Positions 8,828 through 17,770 are shown, counted from the first letter of the stretch. The stretch: 64,000 bases of DNA from DASWJZ01 sp963814905 (GCA_963814905.1 CAWFEM010000008.1:62001-126000), one strand, 5' to 3'. Numbers and translations: made by a program. The notes: a model not told the origin generated them from the letters alone.

Positions 8828-9374
8828 CGAGGCTCTCCACGATCACGTTTCCATTGGTATAGACGCAGATGTCGCCGGCGATCTCCATGGCGCGCCGTGC
8901 GATCTTCTCCGCGTCCCAGTCGGTTTCGTCGAGCGCGCGCGCTGCGGCGAGGGCGTAATTGCCGCCCGAGCCGATCGCGGCAATGCCGTGCTCCGGCTCC
9001 AGCACGTCGCCGGTCCCGGTCAGGACCAGCGTCGACGACTTGTCGGCGACGATCATCATCGCCTCCAGCCGGCGCAGATAGCGGTCGGTGCGCCAGTCCT
9101 TGGCGAGCTCCACGCAGGCGCGCATGAGCTGCCCGGGATATTGCTCGAGCTTCGCTTCCAGCCGCTCCAGGAGCGTGAACGCATCGGCGGTCGCTCCGGC
9201 GAAGCCGGCGATCACGTCGCCCTTGGAGAGCCTGCGAACCTTGCGGGCATTGTGCTTGATGACGGTCTGGCCAAGCGTGACCTGCCCGTCGCCGGCAATG
9301 ACGATCTTCCCGCCCTTGCGGACCGAGACGATGGTCGTCGCATGCCAGGAATCGAAAGGGGAACTATTGGGCAA
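8814..9374 (-). CDS. hslV: ATP-dependent protease proteolytic subunit HslV
   Basis: The threonine peptidase of the HslUV complex. It has a 12-residue propeptide (MPNSSPFDSWHA) followed by TTIVSV, whose first threonine becomes the nucleophile. Proteasome-type motifs GGKIVIAGDGQVTLG and GFAGATADAFTL follow, with IGSGGNYALAAARAL towards the end. Length (186 residues) is normal. It is divergent from hisB, a neighbourhood common in Hyphomicrobiales, and hslU follows with overlap. Confidence 0.96.
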   Translation of the reverse strand: MPNSSPFDSWHATTIVSVRKGGKIVIAGDGQVTLGQTVIKHNARKVRRLSKGDVIAGFAGATADAFTLLERLEAKLEQYPGQLMRACVELAKDWRTDRYLRRLEAMMIVADKSSTLVLTGTGDVLEPEHGIAAIGSGGNYALAAARALDETDWDAEKIARRAMEIAGDICVYTNGNVIVESLDAER

Positions 9375-9450
9375 TGAGACAACTCCTCCAGCGGATAAAG
9401 CCGGCCTTCGTCACCGAAGCACCGGCCCCACCCCTGATCACGACGACGCA

Positions 9451-9479
9451 TATGTAGGTCGCCCGGCCGGGCATGCAAA
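9451..9479 (-). promoter_or_regulatory. Candidate promoter of hslVU
   Basis: On the minus strand TTTGCA (9479-9474), 17 bases and TACATA (9456-9451) form a plausible housekeeping-type promoter about 80 bases before hslV. The match is weak, and a heat-shock promoter could not be recognised. Confidence 0.3.
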
Positions 9480-9586
9480 GCCATGGGCGAAACCGCCCGC
9501 GGCCCCGCCGGAAAGGGCGGCTTTTCGCCGGTGGCCTTTGCCCGGCCGCGCTGGTAAAAGCGCCGGCATTCCGAAGGACGCCGCAA

Positions 9587-10180
9587 ATGCGCAAGGCTGA
9601 GGTCTCCCGCAAGACCACCGAGACGACAATCAGCGTCGCCGTCGATCTCGACGGGTCGGGCCGCTATGACGTGAAGACCGGCGTCGGGTTCCTCGACCAC
9701 ATGCTGGAGCAGCTCTCCCGCCACTCGCTGATCGACCTGACCGTGCGGGCGGAGGGCGACACCCATATCGACCTCCACCACACGACGGAGGATGTGGGGA
9801 TCGCGCTCGGGTCGGCGATCGCCAAGGCGCTCGGCGACCGCAAGGGCATCGCCCGCTACGCCTCCATCGACCTGCCGATGGACGAGGTCTGCACGCGCGC
9901 AGCGGTCGACGTCTCCGGGCGTCCGTTCCTGGTCTTCCAGGTGGAATTCGCCCGTCCCAAGGTCGGTGAGTTCGATACCGAGCTCTTTCGCGAGTTCTTC
10001 CAGGCGCTCGCGCAGAACGCCGGGATCACGCTCCACATCGTCAACCTTTACGGCGAGAACAGCCACCACATCGCGGAGACCTGCTTCAAGGCGACGGCGC
10101 GCGCCTTCCGCGCCGCCTTCGCCATCGATCCCAGGGCCGCCGATGCAATTCCCTCCACCAAGGGAACGCTCACCGGATAA
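9587..10180 (+). CDS. hisB: Imidazoleglycerol-phosphate dehydratase
   Basis: Step 6 of histidine synthesis: dehydration of imidazole-glycerol phosphate. This is the monofunctional form (197 residues) without the phosphatase domain. Manganese-site motifs are visible: FLDHMLEQLSRH, the paired histidines of LHHTTEDVGI, and GENSHHIAE near the C-terminus. It opens the operon hisB-DUF2628-hisH-hisA-(GGDEF/EAL)-hisF-hisE-coaA. The start is the ATG opening MRKAEVSRKT; the longer frame upstream is low-complexity. Confidence 0.95.
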   Translation: MRKAEVSRKTTETTISVAVDLDGSGRYDVKTGVGFLDHMLEQLSRHSLIDLTVRAEGDTHIDLHHTTEDVGIALGSAIAKALGDRKGIARYASIDLPMDEVCTRAAVDVSGRPFLVFQVEFARPKVGEFDTELFREFFQALAQNAGITLHIVNLYGENSHHIAETCFKATARAFRAAFAIDPRAADAIPSTKGTLTG

Positions 10181-10190
10181 AGTCTGCCTG

Positions 10191-10670
10191 ATGCGAAACT
10201 ACACGGTCCACGCACCGCCGGAGGAGCCGGCCGCGCCGGAGGCGTTCCTGTTCGTGAAGGACGGCTTCTCCTGGCCCGCGCTGTTCTTTCCGGTGCTCTG
10301 GGTTCTTTGGCATCGGATGTGGCTGACGCTCGTCTGGTATGTCGTCTTCGTGCTGGCTGTCGCCTGGATCGGGCGCCTCGGCGGCGACAATCTCGCGGCG
10401 GTCGTCGCGCTCCTTGGCTGGCTTCTCTTCGCGCTTCAGGCGAACGACTTTCGCCGCATGGCGCTTGCCGCGCGCGGCTGGCACGACGTGGGTGCGGCCT
10501 CCGGCCGGGACTATGACGAGGCGGAGGCGCGCTTCTTCGCCGAATGGGGGGCGGCGCCTGAACTGGCGCCGCGGCGCGAGGCGCTGTCGCGTGCCGCTTA
10601 CTCCGCCGAGGCCCGCGCGCATGGCGCCGACGAGCCGATCCTCGGGCTTTTTCCGGAGCCGGAAGCATGA
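10191..10670 (+). CDS. DUF2628 membrane protein of the his operon
   Basis: A 159-residue protein starting at the ATG at 10191, 10 bases behind hisB. It has an N-terminal FVKDGFSWPALFFPVLWVLWHRMW stretch, two further hydrophobic segments, and WLLFALQANDFRRMALAARGW, the core of DUF2628. This family sits between hisB and hisH in many Hyphomicrobiales; its function is unknown. The end of the gene runs directly into a palindromic repeat. Confidence 0.8.
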   Translation: MRNYTVHAPPEEPAAPEAFLFVKDGFSWPALFFPVLWVLWHRMWLTLVWYVVFVLAVAWIGRLGGDNLAAVVALLGWLLFALQANDFRRMALAARGWHDVGAASGRDYDEAEARFFAEWGAAPELAPRREALSRAAYSAEARAHGADEPILGLFPEPEA

Positions 10671-10778
10671 CCCCGAAAAGTGGGAACCGGTTTTCGGACA
10701 AGGTCATGCTCAAAGAATGCACGATCCCGAAATGTGGCAACCGGTCTTTGGACCAAATCATGTCGAGTGGATCGTGAC
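10663..10778. repeat. Tandem diverged repeat (GCATGACCCCGAAAAGTGG type) before hisH
   Basis: Two consecutive, diverged copies of a rhizobial intergenic repeat: one from about 10663 (CCCGAAAAGTGGGAACCGG, TTTTCGGACAAGGTCATGC) and one from about 10719 (GATCCCGAAATGTGGCAACC, GTCTTTGGACCAAATCATG). Each is an inverted repeat of the CATGAxCC/GGTCATG type. The second copy ends at the hisH start and replaces any normal Shine-Dalgarno. Related copies lie at 12321 and 42463. Confidence 0.75.
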
Positions 10779-11423
10779 ATGACCGTCGCGATCATCGACT
10801 ACGGCTCGGGGAATTTGCATTCCGCGGCAAAGGCTTTTGAGCGCGCAGCGCGCGACGGCGGTGAGACGATCCTCGTCACCTCCGACGCGGACGCGGTCGC
10901 CAAGGCTGACCGTATCGTGCTGCCGGGCGTTGGCGCTTTTGCCGATTGCCGGCGCGGGCTCGATGCCGTTCCCGGCATGGTTGACGCGCTGAAGGATTCG
11001 GTGATCGGACGCGGCACGCCCTTCCTCGGCATCTGCGTCGGCTGCCAGCTGATGGCGGAGCGCGGGCTTGAGAAGGAGATCAGCGAGGGCCTCGGCTGGA
11101 TCGCCGGCGATGTGGTGGAGATCGAGCCCGCCGATCCCGATCTCAAGATCCCGCACATGGGCTGGAACGCGCTCGACGTGGTTCACGACCATCCGATCCT
11201 TGCCGGCATCCCGACGGGCGAGGCGGGGCTAGACGCCTATTTCGTGCACTCCTTCCACCTCGCGCCGCGCGAGGCGGATGATCTCGTCGCCACCGCAGAC
11301 TATGCCGGACCTGTGACGGCGATCGTCGGCCGCGACAATTTCGTCGGCACGCAGTTCCACCCGGAGAAGAGCCAGGCGCTCGGCCTGGCGCTGATCGCGA
11401 ATTTCCTGAAGTGGAAGCCTTGA
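10779..11423 (+). CDS. hisH: Imidazole glycerol phosphate synthase, glutamine amidotransferase subunit
   Basis: HisH hydrolyses glutamine and channels ammonia to HisF. In 214 residues the class I amidotransferase triad is present: the nucleophile cysteine in LGICVGCQLM, the histidine in GTQFHPEKS, and the glutamate two residues later. The start is fixed at ATG 10779 (MTVAIIDYGSGN), since the frame upstream is repeat DNA. No good ribosome binding site is visible because the repeat abuts the start. Confidence 0.95.
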   Translation: MTVAIIDYGSGNLHSAAKAFERAARDGGETILVTSDADAVAKADRIVLPGVGAFADCRRGLDAVPGMVDALKDSVIGRGTPFLGICVGCQLMAERGLEKEISEGLGWIAGDVVEIEPADPDLKIPHMGWNALDVVHDHPILAGIPTGEAGLDAYFVHSFHLAPREADDLVATADYAGPVTAIVGRDNFVGTQFHPEKSQALGLALIANFLKWKP

Positions 11424-11434
11424 CGCCCTTCCAG

Positions 11435-11536
11435 TGTCGTCATGCCCGGGCTTGACCCGGGCATCCATTCCGCAACGCTGGAGCCGGCCGCGCCGCCGCG
11501 GAATGGATCGCCGGATCAGGTCCGGCGATGACGACA
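11435..11536. repeat. REP-like palindromic element, copy R2
   Basis: Same two-hairpin layout as R1, here between hisH and hisA: TGTCGTCATGCCCGGG with loop and CCCGGGCATCCATTCCG, then GGAATGGATCGCCGGA with loop and TCCGGCGATGACGACA. The right stem differs (CGCCGGA instead of TGCCGGG) but compensates on both arms, so pairing is preserved. Confidence 0.85.
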
Positions 11537-11565
11537 GCTCTGATATCGTGAAAGACAGCTTCCCC

Positions 11566-12309
11566 ATGATCCTCTTCCCCGCCATCGACCTGAAGGACGG
11601 AAAATGCGTGCGTCTCGTCAAAGGCGAGATGGATGCGGCGACCGTCTACAACGAAAATCCCGGCGAGCAGGCGCGCGCCTTCATGGAGATCGGCTTTCCC
11701 TGGCTGCACGTCGTCGATCTCGACGGCGCGGTCGCGGGCAAGAGCAAGAACGGCGAGGCGCTCGACGCCATCCTTTGGTGCGTCGGTGGCGGGATGAAGG
11801 TGCAGATCGGCGGCGGCATCCGCGACCGCGCCGCCATCGACAACTGGCTGGAGAAGGGCGCCGCCCGCGTCATCCTGGGCACGGCCGCGCTGCGCGACCC
11901 GGACCTCGTGCGCGACGCCGCGCGGGACTGCCCGGGCCAGATCGCGGTCGGCATCGACGCGCGCGGCGGCAAGGTGGCGGTGGAGGGCTGGACGGAGACC
12001 TCCGACATGGAGGCGGTGGAGCTTGCCCGGCTCTTCGAGGACGCGGGCGTGACTGCGATCGTCTACACCGATATCGACCGCGACGGCGTTCTGACCGGCG
12101 TCAACTGGGAGGCGACGATCGCGCTCGCCGACGCGATCTCGATTCCTGTGATCGCCTCCGGCGGCCTCGCCTCGATGACCGACATCGAGCGCATGACGAA
12201 GCCCGACGCGGAGAAGCTCGAAGGCGCGATCACCGGGCGTGCGCTTTACGACGGCCGTATCGATCCGAAAGCGGCGCTGGCGCTGCTTGGCGGAGGGAAT
12301 GCGCGGTGA
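11566..12309 (+). CDS. hisA: Phosphoribosylformimino-5-aminoimidazole carboxamide ribotide isomerase
   Basis: Step 4 of histidine synthesis, an Amadori rearrangement in a (beta/alpha)8 barrel. It starts MILFPAIDLKDGKCVRL, with the first catalytic aspartate in AIDLKDG. The barrel phosphate-binding motifs are VQIGGGIRD and VIASGGLAS, and the second catalytic aspartate is in YTDIDRDGVLTG. Length 247 residues is normal. The ATG at 11566 follows the R2 repeat; the longer open frame upstream is repeat-derived. Confidence 0.95.
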   Translation: MILFPAIDLKDGKCVRLVKGEMDAATVYNENPGEQARAFMEIGFPWLHVVDLDGAVAGKSKNGEALDAILWCVGGGMKVQIGGGIRDRAAIDNWLEKGAARVILGTAALRDPDLVRDAARDCPGQIAVGIDARGGKVAVEGWTETSDMEAVELARLFEDAGVTAIVYTDIDRDGVLTGVNWEATIALADAISIPVIASGGLASMTDIERMTKPDAEKLEGAITGRALYDGRIDPKAALALLGGGNAR

Positions 12310-12320
12310 AGCGTCGTTCT

Positions 12321-12450
12321 TGAAGCATGGTCCCGAAAAGCATGCCCCGGACAACGATCCTGGGTGGCGCCGGCTTTCGGAAAAGACCTTGCTCGAACAA
12401 ATAGATAGGGCCTCCATTCTGATTCAATCAGAATGGAAAAGGCACTAGGC
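12321..12450. repeat. Repeat element between hisA and the GGDEF/EAL gene
   Basis: Contains the GAAGCATGGTCCCGAAAAG motif (12322), CTTTCGGAAAAGACCTTGCTC, and a perfect 23-base palindrome, CCATTCTGATT-C-AATCAGAATGG, at 12414-12436. The same palindrome next to the same motif, in reverse order, lies at 42463-42563 beside chvG. Confidence 0.75.
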
Positions 12451-12512
12451 CGAAAGAAACTCTTCAACTTCTCCCTATAGCGTCCGCCGCAAAAGAGTAT
12501 CGGCGTCGTTCC

Positions 12513-14504
12513 ATGCGTATCCATCGCCGCGATCTTGTGCTTTTCGCGGGTTTTTCGGTTCTTCTCCTCGTCGCGGTGTGGTCGGCGGTCTTCGTCGCGA
12601 CGCGGGCGGTGGAGGGGCTGCTCCACGATGACGCGCGAAGTGAGGGCGAGGCCTGGGCGCGCTATCTCGCCGCCAACGTCACCGACCTTGACCGGATCGT
12701 CGCCGGCGCGAGCCCGTCGGCGGAGAGCCTCGCCTTCTTCGAGAAGGCGGAGCGGGTCGGCAACGTCTTCCTCTACAAGGTCTACGCGCCGGACGGCCGT
12801 CTCCGCCTCTCCTCGCACAAGTCGGGCGAGACCGATCCGGGGGAAGAGTCGCTCGTCGCGCACAATCCCGAGATTGCCGAAGCGGTGCTCGCCGGCGGAA
12901 CCGTGGTCAAAGCGGAAGACGCGGAAGAAGACCATCACGACGAAGACCCGGCCGTTGAAAAGATGCGCCCGGCGTTCTTTTCCGAAGCCTACGTCCCGGT
13001 CGTTCTCCACGGCTCCGTGATCGGCATCATGGAAGCCTATGTCGACCAGTCGGCGAAGCACGCCGCCTTCCACGCGAAGATCGCCGGCGTCGCGTTGTCG
13101 CTCGTCGCCATCATCGCAATTGCTTTTGGTCTTCCGGCGCTCGGCTTCACCCTGCGCACGCGCCAGAAGCGGCAGGCGGATTCGCGCGCCGATTTTCTCG
13201 CGCACCACGACCCGCTGACGGAGCTCCTGAACCGAACGCGCTTCATGCGCGATCTGGATGAAGCGATCGCGCTCGGATGTCCGCTCGCGGTCCACATCAT
13301 CGATATCAACGACTTCAAGGGCCTGAACGACACGCTCGGCCAGTCGGCCGGAGACGACCTCCTGCGTCAGGTCGCACGCCGCCTGCAGAGGATCTTCGAC
13401 AGGGAAGATCTCCTTGCGCGACTCTCCGGTGACAACTTCGCGCTCGCCGAGATCGTACGCCATCCTCGCCAGATCACCAGGACGGCGCGGCGCATTGTTG
13501 CGGCGCTTGGCGAAGCCTTCCGTATCGGGGAGAGCGAGACGGAGCTGACTGTCTCGGTCGGCAGCGCCGTTGCGCCGGCGCATGGCGAGAACGCGGCGAC
13601 GCTGATGAAGAGCGCCGAGATCGCGCTTGTCCATGCCGAGAACGAAGGACGCGGCACGCGCAGCCTCTTCCGCCCGGAGATGGACGCGGATCTGCGCGCG
13701 CGGCGCGCGCTCGAATCCCACATCCGCAAGGCGCTGGCGAATGATGGCTTTGAGCTGCTCTTTCAACCGATCTTCCGAGCCTCGACCGAAAGACTATCCG
13801 GGTTCGAGGCGCTCCTCAGGCTTCCGAGGGGTAAAGGCGGCTCGGTTTCGCCGACGGTCTTCATCCCGATCGCCGAACGTCTCGGCCTGGTCGGCGAGAT
13901 CGGCCAGTGGGTCATACGCAACGCCTGCATGACAGCGGCGACGTGGCCGTCGAAGCTGACGATCGCGGTGAATCTTTCGCCGGTTCAGTTCGAGGATGGC
14001 AGCATCGCCGCGCGCGTGCGTGAGGCCCTGAAGACGAGCGGCCTTGCGCCGCAGCGCCTGGAGCTTGAGATCACCGAGGGCCTGCTCCTGTCGCATACCG
14101 AACCGGTCATGCGGCAGCTGGCGGAGCTGAAGGCGCTCGGAGTCAAGATCGCCATGGACGATTTCGGCACCGGCTATTCCAGCCTGAGCTATCTTTGGAA
14201 ATTCCCCTTCGACAAGCTGAAGATCGACCAGTCCTTCGCGCGCGCGCTCGGCGACGCCGACAGCCATCTCGCCTCGGTGATCGAGGCGATCGTGACGCTC
14301 GGAAAGTCGCTCGGCATGCGTGTCAACGCCGAGGGCGTGGAAACGGCGGCGCAGGCGGAGTTCCTCCTCCGCGCCGGCTGCGACGAGCTGCAGGGCTTCT
14401 TTTTCGGCCGCCCGATGTCGCCCGCCCAGGTGGCCGGTGTCATCCTCGGCGACTTCCGCGCCGCCGCCGCCCCCGCGGAGCGGCCGCTGGCGCGCAAGGC
14501 CTGA
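12513..14504 (+). CDS. GGDEF-EAL protein, probable c-di-GMP phosphodiesterase with a degenerate cyclase site
   Basis: A 663-residue membrane signalling protein inserted between hisA and hisF. A first transmembrane segment (VLFAGFSVLLLVAVWSAVFVA) and a second around residue 195 (IAGVALSLVAIIAIAFGLPAL) enclose a periplasmic sensor region with an acidic, histidine-rich stretch (EEDHHDED) that could bind metal. The GGDEF domain has the site changed to LSGDNF, so cyclase activity is unlikely. The EAL domain keeps GFEALLRL, NLSPVQF, ELEITEGLL, MDDFGTGYSSL, KLKID and NAEGVET, the metal and catalytic residues of active phosphodiesterases. The likely role is lowering c-di-GMP in response to an external cue. 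It is not a normal member of the his operon. Confidence 0.88.
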   Translation: MRIHRRDLVLFAGFSVLLLVAVWSAVFVATRAVEGLLHDDARSEGEAWARYLAANVTDLDRIVAGASPSAESLAFFEKAERVGNVFLYKVYAPDGRLRLSSHKSGETDPGEESLVAHNPEIAEAVLAGGTVVKAEDAEEDHHDEDPAVEKMRPAFFSEAYVPVVLHGSVIGIMEAYVDQSAKHAAFHAKIAGVALSLVAIIAIAFGLPALGFTLRTRQKRQADSRADFLAHHDPLTELLNRTRFMRDLDEAIALGCPLAVHIIDINDFKGLNDTLGQSAGDDLLRQVARRLQRIFDREDLLARLSGDNFALAEIVRHPRQITRTARRIVAALGEAFRIGESETELTVSVGSAVAPAHGENAATLMKSAEIALVHAENEGRGTRSLFRPEMDADLRARRALESHIRKALANDGFELLFQPIFRASTERLSGFEALLRLPRGKGGSVSPTVFIPIAERLGLVGEIGQWVIRNACMTAATWPSKLTIAVNLSPVQFEDGSIAARVREALKTSGLAPQRLELEITEGLLLSHTEPVMRQLAELKALGVKIAMDDFGTGYSSLSYLWKFPFDKLKIDQSFARALGDADSHLASVIEAIVTLGKSLGMRVNAEGVETAAQAEFLLRAGCDELQGFFFGRPMSPAQVAGVILGDFRAAAAPAERPLARKA

Positions 14505-14601
14505 TTTTCGGCCGGCGGCCGTTTCGGCTCAGGCATTTTTCCTGTTCAAGCGGAGCCCCCGCGCGCTAAGGACAGGGCGTCCCTGCCACCCTTTCGAAGC
14601 C

Positions 14602-15381
14602 ATGCTCAAAGCCCGCGTCATTCCCTGCCTCGACGTGAAGGACGGCCGCGTCGTGAAAGGCGTCAACTTCGTCGACCTCGTCGACGCCGGCGATCCGGTT
14701 GAGGCGGCGAAGGCCTATGACGCGGCCGGCGCCGACGAGCTCTGCTTCCTCGACATCACCGCCAGCCACGAGGACCGCGGCACCATCCTCGACGTTGTCG
14801 CCCAGACCGCGGAGCAATGCTTCATGCCGCTCACCGTCGGCGGCGGGGTGCGTACGATCGAGGATATCCGCGGCCTGCTCCTCGCCGGGGCCGACAAGGT
14901 GTCGATCAACACCGCCGCCGTCGCCGACCGGTCCTTCGTCGCCCGAGCGGCCGACAAGTTCGGCGACCAGTGCATCGTCGTCGCCATCGATGCGCGCCGG
15001 GTGGCCGAGGCCGACGGGCCGCCTCGCTGGGAGATCTATACCCACGGGGGCCGCCGCCCGACCGGCATCGACGCGGTGGACTTTGCGCGCGCGGTGGTGG
15101 CGCTCGGAGCGGGCGAGATCCTGCTCACTTCCATGGACCGCGACGGCACCAAGCAGGGCTTCGACATCCCGCTGACCCGCACGGTCGCCGACGCGGTGCG
15201 CGTGCCGGTGATTGCCTCAGGCGGCGTCGGCACGCTCCAGCACCTGGTGGAGGGCATTCGCGACGGCCATGCGACCGCGGTGCTCGCCGCCTCGATCTTC
15301 CATTTCGGCACCCACACGATCGCCGAGGCGAAAACGGCCATGGCGGCGGCGGGTATACCGATTCGTCGCGTTTCGGCCTAA
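14602..15381 (+). CDS. hisF: Imidazole glycerol phosphate synthase cyclase subunit
   Basis: HisF closes the imidazole ring with ammonia from HisH, giving IGP and AICAR. The 259-residue barrel begins MLKARVIPCLDVKDGRVVKG, with the catalytic aspartate in CLDVKDG. It has LTVGGGVRT and VIASGGVGT as phosphate-binding loops and the second catalytic aspartate in LTSMDRDGT. The ATG at 14602 gives the canonical N-terminus. Confidence 0.96.
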   Translation: MLKARVIPCLDVKDGRVVKGVNFVDLVDAGDPVEAAKAYDAAGADELCFLDITASHEDRGTILDVVAQTAEQCFMPLTVGGGVRTIEDIRGLLLAGADKVSINTAAVADRSFVARAADKFGDQCIVVAIDARRVAEADGPPRWEIYTHGGRRPTGIDAVDFARAVVALGAGEILLTSMDRDGTKQGFDIPLTRTVADAVRVPVIASGGVGTLQHLVEGIRDGHATAVLAASIFHFGTHTIAEAKTAMAAAGIPIRRVSA

Positions 15382-15414
15382 AAGGAAGCCGCGAATCCGA
15401 GAAACCCCCCGGAA

Positions 15415-15738
15415 ATGGCCGATTTCACCCTCGAAGACTTGGCGAAAATCGTCGAAACGCGCGCGCGTTCCGGCGATCCGGCCTCCTATACGGCGAAGCT
15501 CGCCAATGCCGGCATCGCCGCCGCCGCCAAGAAGCTCGGCGAGGAGGGCGTCGAGGCGGCGATCGCCGCCGTCAAGGGCGACCGCGAAGGGCTTAAGGGC
15601 GAAGCCGCGGACGTGCTCTATCACCTGCTCGTGCTTCTCCATGTCACCGGCGTCTCCTTCGATTCGGTGAAGGAGGAGCTGGGGCGGCGGACCGCGGAGA
15701 CCGGCTTGCAGGAAAAGGCGCGGAGGGCCGGCGCGTGA
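15415..15738 (+). CDS. hisE: Phosphoribosyl-ATP diphosphatase
   Basis: Hydrolyses PR-ATP to PR-AMP, step 2 of histidine synthesis. This is the stand-alone 107-residue alpha-helical form. Typical motifs are SYTAKLANAGIAAAAKKLGEE and EGLKGEAADVLYHLLVLL, which hold the acidic metal-binding residues of the MazG-like fold. Its stop overlaps the coaA start (TGATG), indicating translational coupling. Confidence 0.93.
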   Translation: MADFTLEDLAKIVETRARSGDPASYTAKLANAGIAAAAKKLGEEGVEAAIAAVKGDREGLKGEAADVLYHLLVLLHVTGVSFDSVKEELGRRTAETGLQEKARRAGA

Positions 15739-16691
15739 TGGATCAGGTCATGCGCGCCAGCCTCTCGCCCTACCACGTCTTCGCCATCGAGGAATGGGCG
15801 AAGCTGCGCGCCGACACGCCGATGACGCTGTCGGAAGAACAGATCGTGGCGCTTCGCTCGCTCGGCGACCCGGTGTCGATCGAGGAGGTGGAGCGCGTCT
15901 ACCTGCCGGTCTCGCGTCTCCTTTCCTTCCATGTCACCGCGACGCAGGGCGTCTTCGACGCAACGCGCCGCTTCCTCGGCACCAACGACGCGAAGGTCCC
16001 CTTCATCATCGGGATCGGCGGCTCCGTCGCCGTCGGCAAGTCGACCACCGCGCGCATCCTGCACGAGCTCCTGATGCGCTGGCCGGAAGCGCCCAAGGTC
16101 GAGCTCGTCACCACCGACGGCTTCCTCTTTCCGAACGCCGTTCTCCAGGCGGAAGGACTGATGGAGCGCAAGGGCTTCCCGGAGAGCTACGACGTCTCCG
16201 CGCTCCTCGCCTTTCTGACCGACATCAAGGGCGGCAGGCCGCGCGTCACCGCGCCGGTCTATTCGCATCTGACCTACGACGTCCTCCCCGGCGAGACGCA
16301 GGTGATCGACCGGCCCGACATTCTCATTCTCGAAGGGCTCAACGTGCTGCAGCCGCGCGTGCTCCCGAAGGACGGGAAGGCGGTTCCCTTCGTCTCCGAT
16401 TTCTTCGATTTCTCCATCTACCTCGATGCGGAGGAGGAGGCGCTGAAGGACTGGTACGTCGAGCGCTTCATGCGCCTGAAGGAGACCCGCTTCCACGACC
16501 CGGACTCCTATTTCCACCACTACGCCGACCTGAGCGACGAGGAGGCGGAGGAGATCGCGCTCGGGCTCTGGGAGCGCATCAATCTGGTGAACCTGCGCGA
16601 GAACATCGTACCCACGCGACCGCGCGCCGAGCTTATCCTGCGCAAGGGACCCGATCACGGGGTCAAGGAAGTTGCGTTGAGGCGATTGTGA
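15738..16691 (+). CDS. coaA: Pantothenate kinase, type I
   Basis: Phosphorylates pantothenate, the committed step of coenzyme A synthesis. It has the P-loop GGSVAVGKSTTAR (near residue 100), LVTTDGFLFPN and LEGLNVLQP, all characteristic of the prokaryotic type I kinase. The ATG at 15738 overlaps the hisE stop. The conserved hisE-coaA junction is common in Hyphomicrobiales. The stop overlaps the GTG of pyrF. Confidence 0.95.
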   Translation: MDQVMRASLSPYHVFAIEEWAKLRADTPMTLSEEQIVALRSLGDPVSIEEVERVYLPVSRLLSFHVTATQGVFDATRRFLGTNDAKVPFIIGIGGSVAVGKSTTARILHELLMRWPEAPKVELVTTDGFLFPNAVLQAEGLMERKGFPESYDVSALLAFLTDIKGGRPRVTAPVYSHLTYDVLPGETQVIDRPDILILEGLNVLQPRVLPKDGKAVPFVSDFFDFSIYLDAEEEALKDWYVERFMRLKETRFHDPDSYFHHYADLSDEEAEEIALGLWERINLVNLRENIVPTRPRAELILRKGPDHGVKEVALRRL

Positions 16692-17431
16692 GCGGCGGCG
16701 ACCTCGCGCCCCGCGACGCGCGCGACCGGCTGATCGTCGCGCTCGACCTGCCGTCAGTTGCCGACGCGCGGCGGATGGTGGAGACGCTCGGCGCGAGCGT
16801 CAGCTTCTACAAGGTCGGGATGCAGCTCGTCTTCGCCGGCGGGCTTTCGCTGGTCGAGGAGCTGGTGGCGGCCGAAAAGCGCGTCTTCCTCGACATGAAG
16901 CTCCTCGACATCGACAACACCGTCGCCGGCGGCGTCGGCTCGATTGCCCGCCTCGGCGTGACCCTCACCACGATCCACGCCTACCCGAACGCCATGCGCG
17001 CCGCGGTCGCCGCGCTTGGCGATGCCGGCGGGAAGGCCCGGGAGAGGCTGGGGCTCCTCGCCGTCACGGTTCTGACCTCGCTCAACGATGGCGATCTGGA
17101 GCGCGCCGGCTACGCGCATGGCGCCGAAGATCTGGTGCGGCTCCGGGCCGCCGACGCGCGTCAAGCCGGCATGGCCGGTATCGTCTGCGCCCCCAACGAA
17201 GCGGCGGCGGTCAGGGCGATCGTCGGCCCGGACATGCTGATCGTCACGCCGGGCATCCGGCCGGCGGGCTCGGCGGCCGGCGATCAGAAGCGGGTGATGA
17301 TTCCGGGCGAGGCGATTGCGGCCGGCGCGGACTATATCGTGGTCGGAAGGCCGGTGACCGCGGCGGCCGAGCCCGCGGCGGCGGCTGCGGCCATCGTGGA
17401 GGAGATCGGCAGCGCGACGCGGCACGTATGA
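16688..17431 (+). CDS. pyrF: Orotidine 5'-phosphate decarboxylase
   Basis: Last step of UMP synthesis. The 247-residue protein starts at GTG 16688, which overlaps the coaA stop (GTGA). The catalytic Asp-Lys-Asp array is in FLDMKLLDIDNTV, after IVALDLPS and FYKVGMQL. The phosphate-binding end is TPGIRP and VVGRPVTAA. A frame extending far upstream is an artefact antisense to none but overlapping coaA, and was not used. Confidence 0.95.
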   Translation: MSGGDLAPRDARDRLIVALDLPSVADARRMVETLGASVSFYKVGMQLVFAGGLSLVEELVAAEKRVFLDMKLLDIDNTVAGGVGSIARLGVTLTTIHAYPNAMRAAVAALGDAGGKARERLGLLAVTVLTSLNDGDLERAGYAHGAEDLVRLRAADARQAGMAGIVCAPNEAAAVRAIVGPDMLIVTPGIRPAGSAAGDQKRVMIPGEAIAAGADYIVVGRPVTAAAEPAAAAAAIVEEIGSATRHV

Positions 17432-17445
17432 AGTGGGAGGACTGA

Positions 17446-17754
17446 ATGCCGAAGGGATATTGGATCGTGCGCATCGATGTTTCCGATCCGGAAGTCTACG
17501 GGCGCTACATCAAGGCGAACGCGGCGCCGATCGGCCGCCACGGCGGAAGATTCATCGTTCGCGGTGGCACCCACGAAGCGGTCGAGGGCAAGGCGCGGGC
17601 GCGCAACGTCGTGTTGGAGTTCCCGAGCTATCAGGCGGCGCTCGATTGCTTCAACGACGCGGAGTATCAGGCGGCGAAGGCGATCCGCGATCCGGTGACA
17701 GAAGGCGAAATCGTCGTCATCGAGGGCTATGACGGCCCGCAGCCCGGCGATTGA
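17446..17754 (+). CDS. DUF1330 domain protein
   Basis: A 102-residue protein with a ferredoxin-like alpha/beta barrel fold typical of DUF1330 (MPKGYWIVRIDVSDPEVY, GGRFIVRGG, VLEFPSYQAALDC). Function unknown; such proteins may bind small molecules or detoxify them. A GGAGG Shine-Dalgarno precedes the ATG. It lies between pyrF and a moeB-like gene, all on one strand and close together, so it is probably in the same transcript. Confidence 0.85.
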   Translation: MPKGYWIVRIDVSDPEVYGRYIKANAAPIGRHGGRFIVRGGTHEAVEGKARARNVVLEFPSYQAALDCFNDAEYQAAKAIRDPVTEGEIVVIEGYDGPQPGD

Positions 17755-17770
17755 GCACCTCGGGCGCCCA

